Origin: Geminicoccaceae bacterium
GTDB taxonomy: Bacteria > Pseudomonadota > Alphaproteobacteria > Geminicoccales > Geminicoccaceae
Assembly (NCBI GenBank): GCA_028285265.1
Contig: JANQPX010000060.1
Coordinates: 1-64,000, forward strand
Length of the DNA stretch: 64,000 nt
Direction: 5' to 3'
Part shown: one piece after another, positions 19,055-29,274 of the stretch
Layout: each line of letters starts with the position of its first letter
How positions within the stretch are numbered: position 1 is the stretch's first letter
Position numbers and translations under genes: made by a program
The notes under the pieces: model-generated
Seen by the model: only the letters and a program-made list of their open reading frames with translations
Databases searched by the model: none
What the model was told of the DNA's origin: nothing

Positions 19055-19999
19055 TCAGGTCACGGCCGTCGGCAGCGGCTTGCTGGTAAAGTGCGCGCTT
19101 AGATTTGCCAGAACGAGATCGCCCATGGCGTCACGCGTTTCAATCGATGCGCTGCCTTGATGCGGCTGCAGAACAACGTTCTCCAGCGCGATCAGATCGG
19201 CCGGTACATTGGGTTCGTTTGCAAATACATCTAACCCTGCTGCACCAAGTCGCCCCGCCTTGAGCGCCTCAATCAAAGCCTGTTCGTCAACTACCGATCC
19301 ACGAGATACGTTGATGAGCCAGCCTCGCGGGCCGACCGCGTCGATCACCTCAGCACTCACTAATCCGGCAGTCTCGGCACCGCCTTTGCAAGCAATCATC
19401 AACACGTCGCAGGCCTGCGCTAGGTCCACCGGATCACTGTAGAAATCATGAGCTAGATCAGGCTTGCGATTGGGCCCGCCATACACGATCTGCATGCCGA
19501 AAACGCTAGCGCGCTCAGCAATGGCCTGACCGATGCGGCCCATACCAAGGACACCAAGCGTACGGCCAGAGAGCGATGATGCGAGCGGCGGATCACCCTC
19601 CAAAGGCCATCGACCGGCGCGCAGATATCGATCGTTCCAAGTGATCTTTCGCGCGACATCAAGGAGGATGCCCATCGCTAGCTCGGCCACACCAACCGTC
19701 AGCACGTCAGGCGTATTGGTGACGTGCACATGACGACTCCTCGCAGTCTCAAGATCGACCGAGTCCACACCGACACCCAAGACAGCGATGATTTCAAGCT
19801 TTGGGAGGCGCTTAATCAGCTCGCCCTTTATCCCTACGATGCCGTTCGTGACGACGCCGCGACACGTCTGCGCCACCTCGTCGATCAGCGCGTCCTGATC
19901 ACCGGCTTCCCATAACTTATGGAGGATGTAGTCGGCATCGAGTTTAGCCGTGGTGCCCGGATGGACGTCCAAGAGCTCCAGGATCTCCGGTTTCCTCAT
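19055..19999 (-). CDS. D-isomer-specific 2-hydroxyacid dehydrogenase
   Basis: A 314-residue NAD(P)-dependent enzyme that interconverts 2-oxoacids and D-2-hydroxyacids; the closest functional class is glyoxylate/hydroxypyruvate reductase. The Rossmann motif GVLGMGRIGQA lies in the middle. The catalytic residues are visible as Arg in NVSRGSVVDE, Glu in FANEPNVP and His in LQPHQGSAS. AGGAGA precedes the ATG at 19999. It is 34 bases upstream of the GST gene and 66 bases downstream of the aldolase gene, so the three probably form one transcript handling short oxo- and hydroxy-acids. Confidence 0.93.
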   Translation of the reverse strand: MRKPEILELLDVHPGTTAKLDADYILHKLWEAGDQDALIDEVAQTCRGVVTNGIVGIKGELIKRLPKLEIIAVLGVGVDSVDLETARSRHVHVTNTPDVLTVGVAELAMGILLDVARKITWNDRYLRAGRWPLEGDPPLASSLSGRTLGVLGMGRIGQAIAERASVFGMQIVYGGPNRKPDLAHDFYSDPVDLAQACDVLMIACKGGAETAGLVSAEVIDAVGPRGWLINVSRGSVVDEQALIEALKAGRLGAAGLDVFANEPNVPADLIALENVVLQPHQGSASIETRDAMGDLVLANLSAHFTSKPLPTAVT

Positions 20000-20065
20000 A
20001 CTTCTCCTCGCATCGCGAATGGCAAGGCCAGAGCAGTCAGCTGCATCTCGACATGCGGCCTGGGA

Positions 20066-20860
20066 CTAGTATGGACCGCCAGCCCCGTCACCCTCACCCG
20101 TTTCGCCACGCGCGACCTTGATGGCCGCTTGGCACGCGCCGGCGAGCAGGCGGCCATCGGAGGCGATGGTGACGAATTGGTAGCCCTTTTCTACGCAGTG
20201 GCGCGCATAATTGGGGTCCATTGTGTGAATACCGCAGATCAAGTTTCGCTTCTTACAGCCATCGAGGATCTTATCAAGGATGGCGACCATAGCCGGCTCC
20301 TTGAGATCGACACGCTCAGCAGCGCCATAGCTCTGACAAAGATCTGCTGGCCCAATATAGACGCCGTCCAAACCATCGGTATCGAGAATGCCATCGAGAT
20401 TATCGACCGCTTCCTCAGTCTCGATCATGGCGAATGTCAGAACGCTGTCATTGGCGTGCGCAGGATAATCCGCCCCTGCATACAGCATGGCGCGGGTCGG
20501 CCCGAAACTTCTGAAGCCTTTCGGCGGATAACGGCATGTCTTAACAAATTGCTCAGCCTGCTCAGCGGTATTCACCATCGGGCAGATGATGCCGAAAGCG
20601 CCAGCGTCCAAACATTTCATGATGATACCAGGTTCGTTCCAGGGCACACGAACCGTCGGCGTTGGATCCTTGTGCGACATCGCCTGAAGCATGGCCAGCG
20701 CTGCCTGATAGTCGACAGGGCCATGCTGCATATCGATGGTCAGACTGTCCCAGGGCTGAGACGCCATAACTTCAGCAGCAAAGCCGCTGGGTATCTGAAC
20801 CCAGCCATTAATCGCCGCGCCGCCGTTAGCACATAACTCCCGTAGCCGATTGGCCCGCAT
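20066..20860 (-). CDS. HpcH/HpaI-type class II aldolase
   Basis: A 264-residue divalent-metal aldolase of the HpcH/HpaI family, which cleaves 4-hydroxy-2-oxoacids such as 2,4-dihydroxyhept-2-enedioate or 2-keto-3-deoxyrhamnonate into pyruvate plus an aldehyde. Visible motifs are IDMQHGPVDY (catalytic His), VRVPWNEP, FAMIETEEAV (metal-binding Glu) and VYIGPADL. I placed the start at ATG 20860, where GGGAGAGG is well spaced; an upstream in-frame ATG at 20926 adds 22 unconserved residues. The neighbouring 2-hydroxyacid dehydrogenase could reduce an aldolase product. Exact substrate not determinable. Confidence 0.9.
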   Translation of the reverse strand: MRANRLRELCANGGAAINGWVQIPSGFAAEVMASQPWDSLTIDMQHGPVDYQAALAMLQAMSHKDPTPTVRVPWNEPGIIMKCLDAGAFGIICPMVNTAEQAEQFVKTCRYPPKGFRSFGPTRAMLYAGADYPAHANDSVLTFAMIETEEAVDNLDGILDTDGLDGVYIGPADLCQSYGAAERVDLKEPAMVAILDKILDGCKKRNLICGIHTMDPNYARHCVEKGYQFVTIASDGRLLAGACQAAIKVARGETGEGDGAGGPY

Positions 20861-20973
20861 CCCTGCCTCTCCCGCTCCTGAATGACGTCCGGCCCTATTC
20901 CTGGACCAGGACGCCATCTCGTGCAAGAGGGCCGCAATGATACGTCGCTAGCGAAGCGGCGCAATCATGTCGA

Positions 20974-21597
20974 TCAATCGCCCTGCCGAATGCCTTCAGC
21001 ACCGATCACTAGCTTGATCTCGTCACCGACGATGTCGCCTTGAACGCCATAGCTCATGCCGAAATCACTACGCTTGAAACTTCCCGTGGCGTCGAATCCG
21101 ACGGCATAATGGCCATCGCCAAAAGGATAATTGCCAGCCTTGTTGAAGGTGACGTCAAGCGTTACAGGCTTCGTGACCCCAAGCAGGGTGAGATCGCCCG
21201 TGACCGTGCCTTCCGTATCCGAAATCCGCTCCGCCTTGGTTGCGACGAAGGTCATTTCGGGGAATTCCTTGACGTTAAGGAAGTCCGCACCACGCAAGTG
21301 ATTGTCGCGCGCCTCGTGATTGGTGAAAACGCTGTCGGTCTTGATAGTGACCTCGGCAGCAGACAATTCTTTTGCGTCCTCGTCATAGGTGAAGCTGCCG
21401 TCTGCCTCGAGAAACATCCCGGCTAGGTCGGAATAACCGATATGACTGACAAAGAAGGTGATGTAGAGATGAGTCTTGTCGAGGACGAAGTCTCTTGGCT
21501 CTGCCTTACTCTCCGCCATCCCGAGCGTGAGGCCGCCAGCGACCAAAAAGATCCCTGCGACGAGGCTCTTCCCTCGAGTTTTCATAGCATTCAACAT
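20974..21597 (-). CDS. YceI family periplasmic lipid-binding protein
   Basis: A 207-residue protein with a signal peptide (MLNAMKTRGKSLVAGIFLVA, cleavage probably after SKA) and a YceI lipocalin-like domain. Conserved segments are FVLDKTHLYITFFVSHIGY, TNHEARDNHLRGADFLNV and GDLTLLGVTKPV. YceI proteins bind long-chain isoprenoid or fatty molecules in a beta-barrel and act in the periplasm, often in stress or respiratory contexts. Start ATG 21597 is chosen because GGAAGGA lies 8 bases before it. No cytochrome b561 gene, its common partner, is adjacent. Confidence 0.92.
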   Translation of the reverse strand: MLNAMKTRGKSLVAGIFLVAGGLTLGMAESKAEPRDFVLDKTHLYITFFVSHIGYSDLAGMFLEADGSFTYDEDAKELSAAEVTIKTDSVFTNHEARDNHLRGADFLNVKEFPEMTFVATKAERISDTEGTVTGDLTLLGVTKPVTLDVTFNKAGNYPFGDGHYAVGFDATGSFKRSDFGMSYGVQGDIVGDEIKLVIGAEGIRQGD

Positions 21598-21756
21598 CAA
21601 GCCAATCCTTCCGCTCCGATTTGCACCTTGCGCGCATGTGGTTAACATTGGGCGCAATGGCAATCCCTAGCAGCACGCTTTCAACAGATCGTGACAACGA
21701 CATCTTCAAGCGTTTTGGTCTATAATTTCATAGCCACAAGCTAGGAAGAGCTGTCC

Positions 21757-22359
21757 ATGCAGACGATCCAATCCATTGATGAACTCGAAGATCTCTATGA
21801 CGAGGCATCGCCGACGTCCCTAACCAAGGTCGCGAACAGGATGACACCACTGTATCAGAAGTGGATCGAAGCCAGCCGCTTTCTGATCTTGACCACGGTT
21901 GGTCCGGAAGGAACGGACGCCAGCCCGAGAGGCGACGACGGCCAGGTCGTGCACATCACCGACGACAGGACTCTCCTATTGCCGGATTGGCAAGGCAATA
22001 ATCGCCTGGATTCGCTACGCAATATCGTCCGGGACGGCCGTATCAGTCTTCTGTTCATGGTGCCGGGCTCCAACAATGTCGTCCGAATAAACGGGTCGGC
22101 CAAGCTGACGGCGGACAGCGAGTTAACCTGCCGGTTCGACAAAAAGGGTAGACGCCCGAAGACCGTCATTATCGCAAGGATCGATGAGATGTATTTCCAA
22201 TGTGCCAAGGCACTAATGCGGTCCAACCTTTGGCACGCTGGCGATGAAAGCGCGACGGTGCCGACGGCTGGACAGTTCATCCGTGAGGTTAAGGACGATT
22301 TCGACGCTGAGACCTATGATTCGGGTTATGCGGCCTATGCTGAACCGAAGATGTGGTAG
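21757..22359 (+). CDS. PPOX-type FMN-binding flavoprotein (pyridoxamine 5'-phosphate oxidase-like)
   Basis: A 200-residue split-barrel flavin protein. The segment FLILTTVGPEGTDASPRGD and the following DDRTLLLPDWQGNNRLDSLRN match FMN-binding pyridoxamine oxidase-like proteins of the MSMEG_1061 subgroup. VVRINGSAKL and the C-terminal cysteine-containing YFQCAKALMRSNLW are also typical. The true PNPOx pyridoxal site is not evident, so vitamin B6 oxidation is unlikely. Members are linked to F420- or FMN-dependent redox reactions of unknown substrates. AGGAAGAG precedes ATG 21757. Monocistronic. Confidence 0.85.
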   Translation: MQTIQSIDELEDLYDEASPTSLTKVANRMTPLYQKWIEASRFLILTTVGPEGTDASPRGDDGQVVHITDDRTLLLPDWQGNNRLDSLRNIVRDGRISLLFMVPGSNNVVRINGSAKLTADSELTCRFDKKGRRPKTVIIARIDEMYFQCAKALMRSNLWHAGDESATVPTAGQFIREVKDDFDAETYDSGYAAYAEPKMW

Positions 22360-22427
22360 GCCGCTTGGCGATCGGTTTGGAGTGTCATGCAGTTCGAGTG
22401 TGAAGGGCTCGATGAGCAACACAGCTG

Positions 22428-23852
22428 CTATGCATGTCTCCAGCGTTTCACCTCATCGGCGATGGGATGCTTTAGAAAAAAGGCGCTCGTCATAAAAGCC
22501 AACAAATAGGGCAATCCAACACAAACCAGGTAGAGGAACGTTCCTAGCCGCCAATGTTCAGCGAATTGGGCAGCCAAGACTCCAACGATGATGGCTGGCA
22601 GAACAACAAGGATGGCATTTGCGAAGGCTCTGATCAGCGCTTTCCGCGTCACATCAATAAGGGTCGGTAGAAAGAACAGATCGGCAAGCGCACCAAGGAT
22701 GGAGGTTCCGACGAGCGCCCAAAGCGCGGGCATGACACCGAATGGTGCGGCGATGATCAGAGCAAAGACCGTGACTGGAGCCAAAAATGACTGGATCTTG
22801 AGCACGATATCGACCCGTCCGTGGGCGATGTAGATCGGCGTAGCCAGCCGCTCAAATGCCGAGCCGAATAAGGCCGCCAGCATCATCGGCGGCACAAATG
22901 CAGCTGCATCGCGCCACTGCTCACCATAGAGAAAAATCAACACCGGCTCAGCGGCAATAATCAAGAACCCGTAGACGCCCATCGCCGTCAGGTTGAGCAT
23001 AGCCTGACCTTTGAGCAGCGGCTCCACGCTGTCAGCACCTGATCGGCGTAGTTCAGCAAAGGCGGGCAAGACAACCGGATATATTCCGGCAATGACCTTG
23101 TCATACAACCTGATGATCGAAAGGGACCGATCTGCGAGGCCAACTGGCGCTGGCCCAATCAAGCGTCCAGCAATGATCGCGAAAGCACCGTCTTTGACCT
23201 CGCGCAGAATGAGGGATCCTGTGGCAACCACAGAAAAGCTTAGAACAGCCAAGACACCGGTGAAGCGTACTCGGAAGCGTTTCAGGTCTGGAACCACGGC
23301 AAGGCAAAAGACTGCGCGGACGAAGCTACTGGTCGTAAGGGCAATCGCAAGGCTGTAAACGCCAAAACCAAGAAAGACCAACGATAGGGCAACAAATGAT
23401 TGAACCAACGAAACAGTAACTTCCATGATCAGAATGGTGTGAAACCGCATCTCCCTTTGCAGTGTTGCAAAGACCGTAGCAACGAAGGGATAGGCCAGAA
23501 AACTGGCCATGATGATCCAGAGAATGGAGGTCACTTCCGGAGCATTGAAGAAGCCACTAGCGAGGGGTGCCATGATCAATAAAATCAATGCAGAGATCAG
23601 GCTCAAAAACGTGGCGGCTGTAAAGGCAGCTTGGAGGACGTCGAGATCATCGGATTGATGCTGGATGATATAGGCGTTGACACCGCCTTCCCTCAGAGCA
23701 TTTAGAAATCCTGTCGAGGCCAACGAAATCGAATAAATTCCAAATTCTGTAGGCGTAAGTTGACGTGCAATGATCAGCATCGCCCCGAAGGAAATAAGCA
23801 TCGTCACATAATTGCTGACAGTTGCCAGCGCCAACGACTTGCGCACGGTCAT
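22428..23852 (-). CDS. Oligosaccharide/lipid-linked glycan flippase (Wzx/MATE-like)
   Basis: A 474-residue integral membrane protein with about 12-14 hydrophobic helices and no obvious soluble domain. The N-terminus (MTVRKSLALATVSNYVTMLI, then ARQLTPTEFGIYSIS) is characteristic of the polysaccharide transporter branch of the MOP superfamily. GEQWRDAAAFVPPM between later helices is also typical. Family members flip undecaprenyl-linked oligosaccharides or other amphipathic glycoconjugates across the inner membrane. It sits next to a glycosyltransferase and the NRPS genes, so it may move a glycosylated product or an unrelated surface glycan. Confidence 0.85.
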   Translation of the reverse strand: MTVRKSLALATVSNYVTMLISFGAMLIIARQLTPTEFGIYSISLASTGFLNALREGGVNAYIIQHQSDDLDVLQAAFTAATFLSLISALILLIMAPLASGFFNAPEVTSILWIIMASFLAYPFVATVFATLQREMRFHTILIMEVTVSLVQSFVALSLVFLGFGVYSLAIALTTSSFVRAVFCLAVVPDLKRFRVRFTGVLAVLSFSVVATGSLILREVKDGAFAIIAGRLIGPAPVGLADRSLSIIRLYDKVIAGIYPVVLPAFAELRRSGADSVEPLLKGQAMLNLTAMGVYGFLIIAAEPVLIFLYGEQWRDAAAFVPPMMLAALFGSAFERLATPIYIAHGRVDIVLKIQSFLAPVTVFALIIAAPFGVMPALWALVGTSILGALADLFFLPTLIDVTRKALIRAFANAILVVLPAIIVGVLAAQFAEHWRLGTFLYLVCVGLPYLLAFMTSAFFLKHPIADEVKRWRHA

Positions 23853-23998
23853 GCATTCAGCCCTTCAGCCGTGCTTGCATGCTTTGGAGATGCCAAACAA
23901 TTGATGAAAAGCAACATGTCGACCTTAGCAGCTACCAACAAAGCTGTTAGCGTCCAGGCACAAAAGGTCTCATCATCAGGGCTTCTTTCGAATTCTCC

Positions 23999-25339
23999 AT
24001 GGCTCATATCGCGTTTATCACCAATGGCCTCACCGGCTTGCTTTTCGCAAGTTTCGAAATGGTCCGACGCCTTAGGGCTCATGGCCATCACATCACCTAT
24101 TGGGCACCAGAACTGGCCCGAGATGCCGTGATCCGTGAAGGGTTGCCTTTTCACGCCATCCCCGACTTTCAGGCCAAGGGTGTCACTGAAAGCGACATGG
24201 ATCAAATTGCTGAGAACCTAGACACACATTCCCCAGATCTCGCATTGATCGATACAGAGTTGCCAGAAGTCGTCCTGGCGGCCCAAGCCGCTTGCTTGCA
24301 AACCGTACTCCTCAACACCTGGATGTCTATCTGGCAGCATCCAGGCCTACCCCCACTCCACCGCTCTATACAGCCCGGCGTAGGCTGGCATGGTTCAAGC
24401 ATTGGCGTGAACCTTGCGTGGACGAGGCATCGATTGACCCGTCGCATGAAACATATAGTTCGCCGTTGCTGGCATGGTCGCAAATATCGCGTTACGCGGC
24501 TCAGAGCCTATAGTAACAAGATTGGCTTTCCCCATACCAAAGAGTTCGATTTCGACAACTGGCTCCTTCCATTCTCCTTCAGATCCCTTCCGATTTTGAC
24601 TCTGCACGCCCACGAACTCGATTTCCCGCATACCCCGAGGGATCATGTTCACTATGTTGGACCGATGGTGAACCCTAATCGCCAGGAATCGCCATCCCAC
24701 GCCACCGACCTGGCGATCGTCGAAGCCGTCTTGTCGAGACGCCAGTCCAGCAATACACGCCTCATCTACGGTGGATTTGGCTCGCATTTCATTGCGGATG
24801 ACCGTCTTTTGTCGGCGCTTTTCTCGGCATTTTCGGAACAACGCGAATGGGAATTGATCGCGCCGCTTGGCGATAGGGTCTCGAGCATCGATGTTTCGAA
24901 GAAACCCGCCAATGTCCACTTGGTAACATGGGCACCTCAATTGGCATTGCTGCAACATGCAGATGCCGCGATCATTCACGGTGGCATCAACACAATTGAC
25001 GAGTGCATCCACTATAAGACACCGATGTTGGCGTGTTCTGGTGGCATGACTGACATGCCCGGCAACATTGCGAGGGTCGTCCATCATCGGCTTGGTCTTT
25101 CTTACGACGTCCATCGCGACAGCCCTGAAGCGGTCACGAAAAGCCTTGATCGTGTTATGACGGATCCTGACATCAAAGAAAGCCTCAAGGCCCAACAGTC
25201 AGCTGCGGAACGATATGCCAAGGACAAAGTCCTCGAGTGCATCATCGATGGTTTCCTCGAAGGTGACCTCGCATCATCGGCAGGCGTGCTCACGTTATCT
25301 CGTTCAGCTTCGCCGCAAGCCGCTGCGTCCAGGACTTGA
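23999..25339 (+). CDS. UGT-like (GT1 family) glycosyltransferase
   Basis: A 446-residue GT-B fold enzyme. The N-terminus (IAFITNGLTGLLFASFEMVR) starts an acceptor domain. The donor-site motif WAPQLALLQHADAAIIHGG, followed by INTIDECIHYKTPML, is the signature of the UGT/MGT group that glycosylates small lipophilic acceptors such as natural products. It lies between the flippase (opposite strand) and the NRPS operon, and its 3' end overlaps the convergent end of the terminal NRPS gene by 50 bases. This context makes glycosylation of the NRPS product plausible. No clear ribosome site precedes ATG 23999. Confidence 0.85.
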   Translation: MAHIAFITNGLTGLLFASFEMVRRLRAHGHHITYWAPELARDAVIREGLPFHAIPDFQAKGVTESDMDQIAENLDTHSPDLALIDTELPEVVLAAQAACLQTVLLNTWMSIWQHPGLPPLHRSIQPGVGWHGSSIGVNLAWTRHRLTRRMKHIVRRCWHGRKYRVTRLRAYSNKIGFPHTKEFDFDNWLLPFSFRSLPILTLHAHELDFPHTPRDHVHYVGPMVNPNRQESPSHATDLAIVEAVLSRRQSSNTRLIYGGFGSHFIADDRLLSALFSAFSEQREWELIAPLGDRVSSIDVSKKPANVHLVTWAPQLALLQHADAAIIHGGINTIDECIHYKTPMLACSGGMTDMPGNIARVVHHRLGLSYDVHRDSPEAVTKSLDRVMTDPDIKESLKAQQSAAERYAKDKVLECIIDGFLEGDLASSAGVLTLSRSASPQAAASRT

Positions 25340-28300
25340 CGATCGTTAGATCCCGACGAAACGCAATATGCTCACAATAAAAATGCTCCTCGTCATAACG
25401 CCCTTTCGCAAGCTCTTTCCAAAGATAGCGGCAACTTGTGTCGCGACCGAGAAGCGATCGGAACACGAGTAGTCGACCGGAATAAGGCGACAATTCGTGA
25501 CGTTGGATCGCGAAGTTATAAACGATCCAGGCATAATGGGCTGCAGCACCGGGTGAGAGCCTATAACCCAAGCTGTAGGCCAGCGATCCCTGGGCCAGCC
25601 GAAATGGCCCGCGCACATAACGATAGTATTTTCTGACGATGACATTACATGCTCGAACCATCCAGCCCGGCAGAAAACGCTGTCCTATCTCAGGAACGAT
25701 GGATGGACTTGTTAGTTGAGAGGATGTCGTCGAAACAGCTTTGAGCGTGTCTTTGTCGAGTCCGCGAACACGGCCGAGGAAGTCCATATCATCAGGTGGA
25801 TCGAGAAGAAATAGGACCTCAACCTCTTCGCCAGCGGCCAATAGTCGACGCGCCATCTCAACCGAAGCAGCTGCACCGATAGAATAGCCCCCGAGACGAT
25901 AGGGCCCATGCGGCGAGATATTTCGGAGTTGAACAAGATAGTCATCGGCCATGCTGTCAACGGACGTCAAAGGGCTGAGACAGCCGTCATTCCAATGGTC
26001 TTCAAGAAGGTGAACGGCATGATGCTCCCGAAGTGCATCCTCAAGACACTCGCGCATGCGTTCCCCGCCCTGGACCATAAAGAACGTTTTTCTTGGTGAT
26101 GGTCGGCTTTCCTGTTGTTGCTCGAGCGGTGCCTCCATAGACCGTACCAAAGCCTGAATCGTTGGAAACTCGAGGACGCTTGTCGGTTTAACGTCGAGTC
26201 CCTCACGTCTTGCTAACGACACAATCCTGATGCTCGTCAACGAGTCACCGCCCAACGAAAAGAAGTCGTCGTCTATGCCGACCTGCTTGACCTTGAGCAC
26301 TCGCTCCCAAATTCGAACCAAAGCCGTTTCGGTTGGGTTGGTCGGAGGCTGATAGACGTTTCTCGCTTGTTGGACGGTTTGAGTCTCAGCCAGTTTGGTC
26401 AGTTCTTGACGGTCGACTTTGCCATTAGGCAGCATCGGCATCGCCGACAAGGCGATGATCGTTTGCGGGACCATGGCTTCAGGTAGTCGGCTGGCTATGC
26501 CGGGACGGAACGAGCCCACATCATCTCCGCGGTCCTCAACAAAGGCAGTGAGGCGGACACTATTCTCGTTGATTGCTGACGCAATCACTGCCGATGCCGT
26601 TCCAGAAATCGCTGTAAGTACGGCTTCTATCTCAGCAATCTCAACGCGATGCCCCCTCATCTTCAGCTGGCCATCCCGCCTGCCGAGATAGTCAAGTGTC
26701 CCATCCGTCCGCCAACGTGCAACATCGCCGGTTCGATAGAATCGGCCGCCGCTGTCCCCAGGTTCTAGCGGAAAACGCGATGCCGTCATCTCAGGCTTTC
26801 CGAAATACCCTAGCGCGACGCCCGGACCGCCGACCATGATTTCGCCTGGGACGGCAGCAGGTGTCTGACGGCCACGGTGGTCCACCAATTTGATCGCCGT
26901 GCCGGGAATCGGTTGCCCTATTGAGGGCACCTGGTTCGTCGGCATGTCAGTAATGTCCGATACGGTGCACCAAACCGTCGCTTCCGTTGGGCCGTATTCG
27001 TTGATCAGCCTTGCCGCCGGCAAGACCGTCCGGTGGCGCACAGGCAAAGCGGCGGGACATGTTTCGCCAGCGACGATGGCATGGCTCAGCGATGCAAGCT
27101 TCGTTGGGTCGCCATAGTCGATAAGGATCGCATAGAGGGATGGCAAACAGAGCAGATGGGTCACCTGGTATCTATAAATGAGCGCGGTCAGATGCTCGAC
27201 ATTTTGCTCTGAGCGGTGCTGGGCAATAACGAGCGTCCCACCTGTCGATAGAGTCCAGAACAACCCTGCAACGGAACTGTCAAAGGATAGAGATGACATC
27301 AGCAAGAACGCACTCGGCGGCTCGCCATAGTGGCTCAGTCTTGCACCATTGGAATAAGCAAGGTTGGATCGGCTGACGACCACGCCCTTTGGATGTCCAG
27401 TCGAACCTGAGGTGTAGATGATGTAGGCGGGGGTTTCCGGAGGGGGCTTTGATCGGGTCCGCAGTTCCTCAGTGACGGCTTCGATCCGATCCAAATCAAC
27501 CTTGTCGAGTTGATCGAGCGTTTGCGTACTGGCTCCGGCAACGACGACAATGCGCGCCTGGCTGTCCTCGATAATCGCTACGCGCCTGGCGTGAGGATAG
27601 GTCGGATCCAGCGGCACATAGGCAGCACCCGCCATCAAAACAGCAAGGATTCCAACGATAGCTTTCGGGCCACGGTCGACGTGAACAATCACTGGCTCGC
27701 CAAGCTTGACGCCTCGGTCCATCAAGGTTCGGGCTGCGGATTGAGCCGTGTTGACGAGCTCAATGTAGGTTAACTTCTGATCGTGATCAGCAACGGCAAT
27801 GGCGTCTGGATGAAGAGTGGCCATTGCTTCAATCATGTCGACAACATCATCGACAGGATGTTTGAGATCGCCACCATTTCCGCGTCGAGTGAGTTCCTGC
27901 CGCTCAGCGACAGGAAGGTCGTCGATCGTCGCTAAGGTTGCATCAACGTCGCGAGCGATTGCCTTTGCCGTCTCGACAACGGCGATGACCAATTGTTCAC
28001 CAAGACTAATGTCAAATCGCGATGGATCCGTGACCGTGCTGACGACCAGACCTCCCTTGCCATCAGGATCGATCAGCAGGGCAAGCGGAAACGTACTTGG
28101 TGCTTTGATATCCAATGATCGCAGGTGCAATGTTGCACGTTGTCTGTCTTTTGCTGGTGGATAATTTCCGAAGACATAAAGGCAGTCGAATAGAGCCTCA
28201 CCAGGCGGCACATCGCTCCAGCTCTGGATCTGAGAGAGAGGAGCCTGTTCGTGCTGCCGTATCATCGTCGCATCGTCTTGAAGATGCTTCAGAAACGTTC

Positions 28301-29264
28301 GAACGGCATCGTTGTGGTGGATCTTAGCCCGCATCGGTGTTGTCGTGACCAAGAGCCCAATCATTCGCTCAATATCGGGCACATCGTCGGGGCGACCGGA
28401 TGATACGACGCCAAAGACGACATCATCTGCTGACGTGTAACGGCTCAGGACCAGAGCCCATGCGGCTTGAAACAATGTATTTAAGGTGACGCGTGATGAT
28501 GCTGCAGCTGAAACAATCGGACTCAAAACGTCAGCATCGATGCGATGTGACCAATACTCCCGGCGTTCGGATCGTTGGCTTTGATCGCTTGGTCGCGCCG
28601 CATCGATGACGCTTTGGCGCCTAAAGCCCTTGAGATAGCGACGCCAAAACTGCTCGTCAGCGCTAGCATCCCGTCGTAGCAGCCAGGCGATATGGTTACG
28701 ATAAGGAGGCGCTTTTGGGAGCAGCGTGTTGTGGGCATTCGCGCATGACAGAAGTTCCTCAAGTGCAATGCCGATAGACCAGCCATCTGCGATCACATGG
28801 TGGCAGGCCCAGACCATGCGATGATCATCCGCTGCCAACGAAAACACATCAACGCGGCACAGCGGCGCTGCAGCAAGATCAAATCCAACTATGGATTCTT
28901 GCCAGAGCCAGTCATTCAACTTCTTCTCTGATTCGCTTGCCGATAGCGCGGTCCAATCATGATGGCGGACGGGCATTTCAAGGGTCTTACGGACCACTTG
29001 CATCGGTGCGTCGAGCCCTTCCCAAACAAACGCAGTGCGCAGGGCCGGATGACGTGCCAGGACCTCCCTCCAAGCCCGGCGGAACATTTCCATGTCGAGC
29101 TTGCCGCCCAAATGGCAAACAATACGGCCGACATGCATGGTTGTGTCAGGTTTGGCAATTGCGTGAAAAACCATACCTTCCTGGAGCGGCGTCAACGGGT
29201 AGATATCTTCGACATTGTCGAGAGCCGAAGCCGCGGTCTCCTTTTTTAAATCCGACGCCGTCAT
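25290..29264 (-). CDS. Nonribosomal peptide synthetase, C-A-PCP-TE termination module
   Basis: A 1324-residue final module. The condensation domain opens with DIYPLTPLQEGM and has an intact CHHVIADGWS active site. The adenylation domain shows YIIYTSGSTG, INEYGPTEATVW and an RTGD motif. Reading the specificity pocket by eye gives DSACIAEVW plus the invariant Lys, which I cannot assign to an amino acid. The carrier domain has FFSLGGDSL (phosphopantetheine Ser near 1008). A thioesterase fills about 1059-1324 with GGYSIGA (Ser near 1128), FLLDPPDD and a late His in CEHIAF. I chose ATG 29264, ten bases after the upstream NRPS stop, over a TTG at 29303. Last gene of the operon. Confidence 0.93.
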   Translation of the reverse strand: MTASDLKKETAASALDNVEDIYPLTPLQEGMVFHAIAKPDTTMHVGRIVCHLGGKLDMEMFRRAWREVLARHPALRTAFVWEGLDAPMQVVRKTLEMPVRHHDWTALSASESEKKLNDWLWQESIVGFDLAAAPLCRVDVFSLAADDHRMVWACHHVIADGWSIGIALEELLSCANAHNTLLPKAPPYRNHIAWLLRRDASADEQFWRRYLKGFRRQSVIDAARPSDQSQRSERREYWSHRIDADVLSPIVSAAASSRVTLNTLFQAAWALVLSRYTSADDVVFGVVSSGRPDDVPDIERMIGLLVTTTPMRAKIHHNDAVRTFLKHLQDDATMIRQHEQAPLSQIQSWSDVPPGEALFDCLYVFGNYPPAKDRQRATLHLRSLDIKAPSTFPLALLIDPDGKGGLVVSTVTDPSRFDISLGEQLVIAVVETAKAIARDVDATLATIDDLPVAERQELTRRGNGGDLKHPVDDVVDMIEAMATLHPDAIAVADHDQKLTYIELVNTAQSAARTLMDRGVKLGEPVIVHVDRGPKAIVGILAVLMAGAAYVPLDPTYPHARRVAIIEDSQARIVVVAGASTQTLDQLDKVDLDRIEAVTEELRTRSKPPPETPAYIIYTSGSTGHPKGVVVSRSNLAYSNGARLSHYGEPPSAFLLMSSLSFDSSVAGLFWTLSTGGTLVIAQHRSEQNVEHLTALIYRYQVTHLLCLPSLYAILIDYGDPTKLASLSHAIVAGETCPAALPVRHRTVLPAARLINEYGPTEATVWCTVSDITDMPTNQVPSIGQPIPGTAIKLVDHRGRQTPAAVPGEIMVGGPGVALGYFGKPEMTASRFPLEPGDSGGRFYRTGDVARWRTDGTLDYLGRRDGQLKMRGHRVEIAEIEAVLTAISGTASAVIASAINENSVRLTAFVEDRGDDVGSFRPGIASRLPEAMVPQTIIALSAMPMLPNGKVDRQELTKLAETQTVQQARNVYQPPTNPTETALVRIWERVLKVKQVGIDDDFFSLGGDSLTSIRIVSLARREGLDVKPTSVLEFPTIQALVRSMEAPLEQQQESRPSPRKTFFMVQGGERMRECLEDALREHHAVHLLEDHWNDGCLSPLTSVDSMADDYLVQLRNISPHGPYRLGGYSIGAAASVEMARRLLAAGEEVEVLFLLDPPDDMDFLGRVRGLDKDTLKAVSTTSSQLTSPSIVPEIGQRFLPGWMVRACNVIVRKYYRYVRGPFRLAQGSLAYSLGYRLSPGAAAHYAWIVYNFAIQRHELSPYSGRLLVFRSLLGRDTSCRYLWKELAKGRYDEEHFYCEHIAFRRDLTIVKSWTQRLAAKLNEIT

Positions 29265-29274
29265 CGAGTCTCTA